This document shows positions 1-5,543 of a DNA stretch of 10,726 bases, piece by piece. The position numbers and the translations under genes were made by a program. The notes under the pieces are model-generated. The model saw nothing but the letters and a program-made list of their open reading frames with translations. It ran no database searches and had not been told where the DNA came from. Origin of the DNA: an uncultured Alphaproteobacteria bacterium (GTDB lineage: Bacteria; Pseudomonadota; Alphaproteobacteria; UBA7887); NCBI GenBank assembly GCA_913044255.1, contig CAJWOI010000065.1, positions 1 through 10,726 on the forward strand, in the 5' to 3' direction. Each line of letters begins with the position of its first letter. Position 1 is the first letter of the stretch.

Positions 1-1
1 C

Positions 2-1813
2 ACGGACGTTGCGGATCCTGAACTAGAGGTCGGTGCGGCCGATGCACCCGCCCCGTTAGCTGAGGTCGAGACCCATATGGCAGGTGCGGTGCACCGGACA
101 AAGGTCTACGACCGGGATTCTATGCTGCCGGGCTGCCACGTCATCGGCCCAGCCATCATCAAGGAGGCCATTGCGACCACCGTACTTGAGCCCGGTTGGG
201 GCGCTGCGGTAAACAGTCGCGACCAGCTCGTGCTGAGTCGGGTGGAGCCCCGCGCATCCCGGGCCTCTGTCGGGACCGAGGCAGATCCCGTGATGCTCGA
301 AGTGTTCAATAACCTATTTATGTCGATCGCCGAGCAGATGGGCGTCATCCTTAAAAACACGTCGTATTCAGTTAATATCAAGGAACGGCTTGATTTCTCT
401 TGTGCGGTGTTTGCGCCTGACAGCAGTTTGGTTGCCAATGCGCCGCATATTCCGGTGCATTTGGGCTCTATGAGCGAAAGCGTAAAAACCATCGCGGAGC
501 AACGTCGCGGGACTATTGTGCCGGGAGATGTTTTCATGTTGAACACGCCGTACAACGGCGGCACGCATCTTCCAGATGTTACCGTGGTCACACCGGTATT
601 TGACGACGCCGGAAACGGCATCCTGTTTTATGTTGCATCCCGCGGTCATCACGCTGAGATCGGCGGGATCACCCCGGGCTCGGTGCCGCCAAATTCCACC
701 CATATAGACGAGGAAGGCGTGCTGATCGACAATTTTCAGCTCGTTGCCGGCGGTCGGTTACTGGAAACGGAAACGGAGCACCTATTCACCAATGCGCCGT
801 ATCCGACGAGAAATTTTCGCCATAACCTGGCGGACCTTAAGGCGCACATCGCCGGAAATGAAAAGGGCGTTCAGGAATTGCGTAAGATGATAAGCCATTT
901 TGGGCTCGATGTTGTTCATGCCTACATGAAGCATGTCCAGGACAACGCCGAGGAGTGTGTCCGACGCGTGCTTGGTGTGTTGACCGACGGTTCATACGAG
1001 TACGAGATGGATTCGGGCGCTAAGATTTGTGTTGAGGTTAAGGTCGACAAGGGGAGGCGGGAGGCAGTCGTTGATTTTACCGGGACATCGGCGCAGCAAA
1101 ATTCAAATTTTAATGCACCATCGTCGGTGTGCATGGCCGCGGTGCTCTACGTATTTCGGCTTATGGTGGACGATGAGATCCCCCTCAACGCCGGCTGCTT
1201 GAAACCCCTCAAAGTGATTATTCCGGAAGGCTGCATGCTGGCACCCAAGTACCCCGCGGCTGTAGTCGCGGGCAACGTAGAGACCAGCCAGGCGGTCACC
1301 AACGCTCTCATAGGTGCACTTGGTATCATGGCAGCAGGGCAGGGAACCATGAACAACTTCACCTTTGGCAACAATGCAGGTTATCAGAACTACGAGACAA
1401 TTTGCGGTGGCGCCGGCGCTGGGCCTGACTATGACGGTACCGACGCGGTCCACACGCACATGACCAATACTTTGGCAACCGATCCGGAGATCCTTGAGTG
1501 GCGTTTCCCGGTTGTCCTTGAATCCTTCTCGATCCGAGATGGTTCGGGCGGTGCCGGGAAGCACAGGGGCGGACACGGTATCATCCGGCGTGTGCGGTTT
1601 GAGGAGACGATGACGGCGGCCGTGGTTTCAGGTCATCGGCGGGTGGCACCGTTCGGGGTCGCCGGCGGAGCACCCGGCAAGTGTGGGCACAACTACGTGG
1701 AGCGGGCGGATGGCTCGGTAGCCGAGCTTTCTGGCACTGACGGCACTGAGATGTTTCCTGGAGATGTGTTTGTCATCGAAACTCCGGGTGGTGGTGGTTA
1801 CGGTAAGGCCTGA
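2..1813 (+). CDS. Fused hydantoinase/5-oxoprolinase (HyuA C-terminal end + complete HyuB), 5'-truncated by window edge
   Basis: Enzymes of this family use ATP to open cyclic amides such as 5-oxoproline or hydantoins in the cytoplasm. The frame is open from base 2 with no stop, so the gene starts outside the window. The Met codon at base 77 is internal. Counting from that Met, residues 1-55 are the end of a HyuA domain (GPAIIKE, then TTVLEPGW). After a short linker a whole HyuB domain runs from about 71 to 578. It has EVFNNLFMSIAEQMG at 75-89, NAPHIPVHLGSM at 121-132, NTPYNGGTHLPD at 156-167, SRGHHAEIGG at 188-197 and a glycine-rich TPGGGGYG end at 569-576. The HyuA-to-HyuB order and the linker match the single-chain bacterial 5-oxoprolinases of about 1200 residues rather than separate subunits. 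Coding GC looks higher than in the genes that follow. The family call is firm; the true substrate (oxoproline, hydantoin or another lactam) is not. Confidence 0.93.
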   Translation, partial: TDVADPELEVGAADAPAPLAEVETHMAGAVHRTKVYDRDSMLPGCHVIGPAIIKEAIATTVLEPGWGAAVNSRDQLVLSRVEPRASRASVGTEADPVMLEVFNNLFMSIAEQMGVILKNTSYSVNIKERLDFSCAVFAPDSSLVANAPHIPVHLGSMSESVKTIAEQRRGTIVPGDVFMLNTPYNGGTHLPDVTVVTPVFDDAGNGILFYVASRGHHAEIGGITPGSVPPNSTHIDEEGVLIDNFQLVAGGRLLETETEHLFTNAPYPTRNFRHNLADLKAHIAGNEKGVQELRKMISHFGLDVVHAYMKHVQDNAEECVRRVLGVLTDGSYEYEMDSGAKICVEVKVDKGRREAVVDFTGTSAQQNSNFNAPSSVCMAAVLYVFRLMVDDEIPLNAGCLKPLKVIIPEGCMLAPKYPAAVVAGNVETSQAVTNALIGALGIMAAGQGTMNNFTFGNNAGYQNYETICGGAGAGPDYDGTDAVHTHMTNTLATDPEILEWRFPVVLESFSIRDGSGGAGKHRGGHGIIRRVRFEETMTAAVVSGHRRVAPFGVAGGAPGKCGHNYVERADGSVAELSGTDGTEMFPGDVFVIETPGGGGYGKA

Positions 1814-1826
1814 TAAACCTAGGCGG

Positions 1827-1845
1827 CCCGACTTAGATTCTCGGG
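1827..1845 (+). terminator. Weak hairpin after the oxoprolinase gene, possible terminator
   Basis: CCCGA at 1827-1831 pairs with TCGGG at 1841-1845 around a 9-nt loop, with one possible extra G-T pair outside. It begins 13 nt after the stop codon. Only a short TGTTT follows, so there is no true T-tract. It may end or slow transcription of the oxoprolinase gene, but the stem is short and could be chance. Confidence 0.25.
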
Positions 1846-1920
1846 TGTTTGTGGAACTGGAAGAGTTTGTTGGTGTCGTTCACGAACGGCTCTGCCGTAT
1901 TGCCTTTAGGATGCGCCTAC

Positions 1921-1949
1921 TTGTTAGGTATCTTATGACGCCATACAGT
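1921..1949 (+). promoter_or_regulatory. Candidate sigma-70 promoter for the TRAP operon
   Basis: TTGTTA at 1921-1926 (4 of 6 to TTGACA) and TACAGT at 1944-1949 (4 of 6 to TATAAT) are separated by exactly 17 nt. Transcription would start near 1956, leaving a leader of about 110 nt. The match is moderate, and such pairs occur by chance in intergenic DNA. The palindrome at 1953-1962 would sit over the start site, where a repressor could act; that is inference. Confidence 0.25.
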
Positions 1950-2064
1950 TCAGGTTCGAACCCAATGTCTCGTCGGCTGTCCCGATATTAGAGTTTGTGC
2001 CGGAGTGGGTCGTAATTTGGGTAGAAGATATTGGCGATTCGCAGGATTGGTGATAGGGGGCAAA

Positions 2065-3120
2065 ATGCTGAAGAACATCGTTAACACGTTGGCGACGGTG
2101 ATAGCGGGTATTACGCTGTTGAGTTTGGCTCCTTCGACCGATGCTGATGAAATCTGGAATATGGCAACAGCCTGGGGTGGAGGGGTTATTTTGGAGGAAG
2201 ATGCCAAAGGCTACGCCAAGATGGTGGGCACTCTGACCGACGGAAGAATCCAGATAAACGTATTCCCTGGTGGCACGCTTGGGAGCCCACTGAAAGTATC
2301 TGATACCGTAAAGTCAAATGTTGTTCAAGCAGGCCATACCTGGATGGGGTACGACTGGGGTATCGATAAAACAACGGTGTTATTTGGGAATATGGCAGGT
2401 GGTCTAAATCCGGAAGAGTTGATCATATGGCTACATGAGGCAGGAGCATCCGAGTTGTGGTTCGAGTATCGCCAGGAGATGTTCGGAGTTGCGTCAATTC
2501 CATGTGGCATAGCCCCAACGGAAATTTTCTTGCATTCGAAGAAACGAGTAGCAACGCTCGAAGATTTGCAGGGTCTAAAACTACGAACTGCCGGCGCATG
2601 GGCTGAGATAGCTGGGAACCTTGGTGCCTCCACAGTGATCTTGCCAGGCGCAGAAGTGTACCCGGCACTGGAGCGCGGAGTCATTGACGCGATCGAGTGG
2701 GGATCAGCATCCATCAACCTTCCGTCCGGGTTTCACAAAATTGCCAAATACATCATTATGCCCGGTGTTCATCAACCTGGTGCGGTATTTGAATGCGTGT
2801 TCAACATGGATGCTTGGGAGCGCATTTCCGAGCGAGATCGAGAGCTTCTGCGATTAGCTGGCAGACTGATGATTTTGGATAGTTGGACACGCTATCCCTA
2901 TAGGGATATTGCAGCTCTTGAGGAAATGCGCTCAGCCGGTAATGAGATTGTGATCTTGGATTCGGAGTTTATAAGTGCTGCAAACGAAGCAGCTGATGAG
3001 TGGGCTGATGAACAGGCCGCCGAAAATGCATGGTTTAAACGCGTGCTACAACATCGTCGAATGTTCCAAAAGGATATGGAAAAGTGGCCAACATTTCGTT
3101 TTCCGATTGGGCGACGTTGA
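2065..3120 (+). CDS. dctP: TRAP transporter periplasmic substrate-binding protein (DctP family, TakP-like)
   Basis: This is the extracytoplasmic receptor of a TRAP system; it binds an organic acid in the periplasm and delivers it to the DctQM membrane complex. The ATG at 2065 is chosen because AGGGGG lies 4 nt upstream and because it puts a signal peptide at the very N-terminus: positive MLKN, hydrophobic core to about residue 22, likely cleavage after Ala27 (TDA|DE). A GTG at 2005 would add 20 residues with no ribosome site. The protein is 351 aa, normal for the family. Family marks are WNMATAW at 31-37, DGRIQINVFPGG at 59-70, the ligand-carboxylate Arg174 in LKLRTAG, and ALERGVIDAIEW at 201-212. 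The last motif and the PGVHQPG at 233-239 resemble the TakP (2-oxo acid) branch more than the C4-dicarboxylate branch. The exact ligand cannot be read. The gene precedes dctQ by 102 nt. Confidence 0.93.
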   Translation: MLKNIVNTLATVIAGITLLSLAPSTDADEIWNMATAWGGGVILEEDAKGYAKMVGTLTDGRIQINVFPGGTLGSPLKVSDTVKSNVVQAGHTWMGYDWGIDKTTVLFGNMAGGLNPEELIIWLHEAGASELWFEYRQEMFGVASIPCGIAPTEIFLHSKKRVATLEDLQGLKLRTAGAWAEIAGNLGASTVILPGAEVYPALERGVIDAIEWGSASINLPSGFHKIAKYIIMPGVHQPGAVFECVFNMDAWERISERDRELLRLAGRLMILDSWTRYPYRDIAALEEMRSAGNEIVILDSEFISAANEAADEWADEQAAENAWFKRVLQHRRMFQKDMEKWPTFRFPIGRR

Positions 3121-3182
3121 GACGTTAGCAGTCAATTGTTGTGCCATAAAGGTCCTACAATAGTCGTAACAAGACGTTGAGA
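3113..3182. repeat. 10-bp direct repeat GACGTTGAGA, copies 60 bp apart
   Basis: GACGTTGAGA occurs at 3113-3122, overlapping the stop codon of the binding-protein gene, and again at 3173-3182 in the intergenic gap. A partial copy, GACGTTAG, starts at 3121. The role is unknown: it could be a regulator site, a small duplication or chance. Confidence 0.4.
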
Positions 3183-3190
3183 TTATATAG

Positions 3191-3209
3191 GCTTCGATTG
3201 AATCGACGC
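3191..3209 (+). promoter_or_regulatory. Palindrome just upstream of the dctQ ribosome site
   Basis: TCGATTGAATCGA at 3194-3206 is a perfect 13-bp palindrome with a single central base. Two more G-C pairs lie outside one mismatch (3191-3192 with 3208-3209). As RNA it could fold with a TTGAA loop directly ahead of the GAGG ribosome site at 3212-3215, where it could tune the ratio of binding protein to membrane subunits. As DNA it could be an operator. Neither is shown. Confidence 0.35.
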
Positions 3210-3222
3210 TTGAGGCATGTGT

Positions 3223-3963
3223 ATGTTAGAAGGTTTTGGAAAGTTTCTGGATTTTAGCGGCCGAATCCTGGTGTATTTTTGGACCTCATTTTTCCAGGAC
3301 ACCGGCACATTTTTTAAAATAGTTGCCGAGGCGCCATTCTCGAGCATTTTTGAATTGTTGGTCGTCTTATTTTTCACGGGTGCGGGACTGACGATGCTTG
3401 TCGGTATCGTACGATCGATAGCTCGGTTCAGTGTCATTTACTTGATACATGCAGTGGAAAATTACACCCGGTTTTTTGCCTGGATTGGCGCTTGGGGTTT
3501 CACCCTGCTCATGATGGCGATGGTCTTTGAAGTTATTTCTCGTTACTTCCTGGGTGCGCCTACGAAATGGGCTTTTGAAGTTGCTTACATGCTGATGGGC
3601 ACGTCCTTTATGTTCGGTATTGCTTACTGCATGCAAATGCGTCGACATGTTCGAGTAGATTTTTTCTACGATAGTGTGGGGCTAAAAACGCGTTCGATAA
3701 TCGATTTATTTGGTTTTTTGATCCTCTTGCCTATGATTCTGTGGTTATGCGCAGGTCTTTGGGATTATTTTCACCAGGCTTACAGGGTCAATGAGTTGTC
3801 GGGTGAATCCGCATGGAATCCAATTATTTGGCCATTCAAATTTACGTTTGTTATGGGACTTATACTGCTTCTGATGCAAACGGTCGTCGAAGTCATAAAG
3901 TGCATTCTTGTACTTTTGGAGAATAAAGAGTCGGAAATTGATGCCAAGGAGCGCCTCACATGA
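3223..3963 (+). CDS. dctQ: TRAP transporter small membrane subunit (DctQ family)
   Basis: This is the small integral membrane subunit that pairs with DctM in cation-driven uptake. An ATG at 3217 lies only 1 nt after GAGG (3212-3215); the next in-frame ATG, at 3223, has a proper 7-nt spacing and is preferred, giving 246 aa. Hydrophobic segments are at about 43-65, 84-108, 115-137, 158-182 and 203-231. The hallmark RRHVRVDFFYD, residues 140-150, follows the third segment, as in DctQ proteins. The usual family core has four membrane segments; here about 80 extra N-terminal residues carry one more. The stop overlaps the dctM start (ATGA), so the two are translationally coupled. The family call rests on the HVRVD motif, topology and gene order. 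Base composition is notably AT-rich. Confidence 0.9.
   Translation: MLEGFGKFLDFSGRILVYFWTSFFQDTGTFFKIVAEAPFSSIFELLVVLFFTGAGLTMLVGIVRSIARFSVIYLIHAVENYTRFFAWIGAWGFTLLMMAMVFEVISRYFLGAPTKWAFEVAYMLMGTSFMFGIAYCMQMRRHVRVDFFYDSVGLKTRSIIDLFGFLILLPMILWLCAGLWDYFHQAYRVNELSGESAWNPIIWPFKFTFVMGLILLLMQTVVEVIKCILVLLENKESEIDAKERLT
3946..3951 (+). promoter_or_regulatory. Ribosome binding site for dctM inside dctQ
   Basis: AAGGAG lies 8 nt before the dctM ATG at 3960, inside the end of dctQ. It fixes that start and shows dctM can load ribosomes itself as well as by coupling. Confidence 0.7.
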
Positions 3964-5315
3964 GTGTCGGGTTAGCCCTGTGGATGTTTCCGGCACTTAT
4001 GTTGATGATTTTTTTAGGATTCCCGGTAGCTTTCTCACTACTTTCTGTTGCCTTTGTGTTCGGTGCTATCGCCTTTAATTTTGCCCTGCCGGCCGTCAAC
4101 GTCTTTTCTCAGGTTATCGGGAATGTTGCGTCTGCGTATGTTTTAGCTGCGGTACCACTGTTTATTTTAATGGGCTCCTTATTTGAGCGGTCTGGCATTG
4201 CCGAACGGCTCTTTGAGGCGATCCATTTGTGGACACGCCGATTGCCGGGCGGGCTCGCTGTCGGGACGGTAATATTGTGCGTCATTTTTGCGGCAGCAAG
4301 TGGTGTGGTTGGCGCCACGGAGTCAGTTGTTGGGCTTTTGGCAATCCCGGTTATGTTGCGATATGCCTACGACAAGGGATTGATTGCAGGGACAATTTGT
4401 GCGGGTGGTTCATTGGGGACAGTTATTCCACCATCGGTTGTCGTCGTCATCCTGGGTCCAGTGGCCGATGTCGATGTTGGCGGGCTTTTTATGGGCATGT
4501 TATTCCCGGGCCTCATACTCGCGGCCCTATACATCGCTTATATTCTCATTCGTTGTACCCTGCGACCTGAAGATGGGAGACGTCTTCCTCCTGATGAGAA
4601 CGAACCGCCACTTGTTCAGAAACTGTGGATAACCGCAGTCGCGTTGGTCCCCCCGTTGGCTCTGATCTTTTCCGTGCTTGGAACCATCATATTAGGGTGG
4701 GCAACTCCTACCGAGGCTGCCGCGATGGGAGCGTTCGGATCGGTAGTTCTGACCATAATTTATAAAAAATTTAGCATTCAAGTACTGAAAGAGGCACTTA
4801 AAAGCACTTTGCTTGTTACTGCGATGATCCTCACCATTTTGCTGGCGGGAAATATGTTTGCCACGGTTTTTGCAATTTCGGGCGGCCTAATGGGCACGCA
4901 ACACCTGGTGGAATCAGCTCAACTGTCAGGCTGGGCTACTTTGTGTATTTTGCTTCTACTCGCTTTTATCGCGGGATTTGTGCTCGATCTGATTTCTATT
5001 ATTTTGATCATCATACCCATCGCTATCCCGGTCATAGCTAAATTTGAGTTTTATGGCTTAGATCCTTCACAAGTTAAGAGTTGGTTTTGTATTCTTTTCT
5101 TGATTGTCATCCAGACGAGTTACCTGACACCACCTATGGCCCCCGCGATATTTTATTTGCGTGGCATTAGTCCGCCTGAAATTCGGTTGGTGCACATGTA
5201 TAAGGGAGTGGCACCATTCATCGCGCTTGAGGTCATAGCGCTGGCTTTAGTAATGGCATTCCCAGCGATTGCGTTGTGGTTGCCGGAACAAATGTGGGCA
5301 TTGGCTCGTCAGTAA
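3960..5315 (+). CDS. dctM: TRAP transporter large membrane subunit (DctM family)
   Basis: This is the transport-channel subunit of the TRAP system; it moves the ligand across the inner membrane with a cation gradient. It has 451 aa, slightly longer than the roughly 430 usual for DctM, and is hydrophobic throughout with a dozen or so membrane segments. Clear family motifs are GGSLGTVIPPSVVVVILG at 149-166, GWATPTEAAAMGAFG at 246-260 and TSYLTPPMAPAIFYLRG at 386-402. A polar cytoplasm-like loop rich in Pro and Glu lies at 202-219. The start overlaps dctQ by 4 nt. Together with the two genes before it this makes a complete three-component transporter. The substrate is set by the binding protein, not by this subunit. 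Confidence 0.95.
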   Translation: MSVGLALWMFPALMLMIFLGFPVAFSLLSVAFVFGAIAFNFALPAVNVFSQVIGNVASAYVLAAVPLFILMGSLFERSGIAERLFEAIHLWTRRLPGGLAVGTVILCVIFAAASGVVGATESVVGLLAIPVMLRYAYDKGLIAGTICAGGSLGTVIPPSVVVVILGPVADVDVGGLFMGMLFPGLILAALYIAYILIRCTLRPEDGRRLPPDENEPPLVQKLWITAVALVPPLALIFSVLGTIILGWATPTEAAAMGAFGSVVLTIIYKKFSIQVLKEALKSTLLVTAMILTILLAGNMFATVFAISGGLMGTQHLVESAQLSGWATLCILLLLAFIAGFVLDLISIILIIIPIAIPVIAKFEFYGLDPSQVKSWFCILFLIVIQTSYLTPPMAPAIFYLRGISPPEIRLVHMYKGVAPFIALEVIALALVMAFPAIALWLPEQMWALARQ

Positions 5316-5543
5316 ATTGGAATTTGGGGTAGATCTGCTAGGTAAAAATATGATTGGCGAGTCTCGAGGATCGGGATGAAGGGTTTCAGAATTTTCCGGG
5401 ATCTTGGTGGAAACTGTGCGACAACAATGGTACGGAAGTCGTAACAGTCTCTTTGCCCAGTCTGAGGTTTAATGTGCGTACTGGGGCAAGGTGGGATGCA
5501 GATGTACCCATACAGTCGATAGCAGCAGCATAGCGGGATTAAA
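5316..5543. other. Leader region ahead of the molybdenum hydroxylase genes (228 nt)
   Basis: No gene of credible length is seen. A 22-codon ATG frame at 5376 lacks a ribosome site worth trusting. The region has two -10-like boxes without good partners: TATGAT at 5349-5354, whose nearest -35-like TTGGGG is 19 nt away, and TTTAAT at 5468-5473. The latter lies within the loop of the hairpin described at 5451-5491. No clear terminator follows dctM, so read-through from the TRAP genes is possible. Confidence 0.45.
5451..5491 (+). promoter_or_regulatory. Bulged 11-bp hairpin/dyad in the hydroxylase leader
   Basis: Bases 5451-5461 (CTTTGCCCAGT) pair with 5480-5491 (ACTGGGGCAAGG): eleven pairs, one a T-G pair, with a single bulged G at 5483 and an 18-nt loop. 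The loop holds a -10-like TTTAAT at 5468-5473. No T-tract follows, so it is not an ordinary terminator. It lies 52 nt before the TTG start. It could be an operator dyad around a promoter or a folded mRNA leader. Confidence 0.4.

Larger units (their letters stand above)
1814..2064. other. Intergenic region between oxoprolinase and TRAP genes (251 nt)
   Basis: No recognisable gene is seen here. It holds a weak hairpin at 1827-1845, a 10-bp perfect palindrome GGTTCGAACC at 1953-1962, a sigma-70-like promoter candidate at 1921-1949 and the ribosome binding site of the TRAP binding-protein gene at its right end. An open frame running to 1991 continues from inside the oxoprolinase gene in another frame and resembles no protein I know. 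The break in spacing and in base composition suggests that a separate transcription unit starts downstream. Confidence 0.5.

Noticed and set aside
77..79. ATG as the start of a separate HyuB gene
   Set aside because: The frame stays open to the left edge, and the residues on both sides of this Met are the HyuA C-terminal end, so it is an internal Met of a fused protein.
1951..1967. GGTTCGAACCC looks like the T-loop of a tRNA
   Set aside because: Only two T-stem pairs form; the next three positions mismatch, and no matching acceptor strand or D-arm is found upstream. It is just a 10-bp palindrome.
1764..1991. Small + strand frame spanning the end of the oxoprolinase gene and the gap
   Set aside because: Half of it overlaps a certain gene in another frame and the rest resembles no known protein; no ribosome site.
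2005..2064. GTG start for the TRAP receptor at 2005
   Set aside because: It would place 20 mostly Arg/Gly/Trp residues before the signal peptide and has no ribosome site; ATG at 2065 has one.
5314..5325. AAATT-GG-AATTT palindrome at the dctM stop codon
   Set aside because: A two-base centre and all A-T arms make neither a stable hairpin nor a convincing operator.
5376..5444. 22-codon ATG frame in the leader before the hydroxylase genes
   Set aside because: It is short, has no recognisable composition of a leader peptide and only a weak purine stretch upstream.
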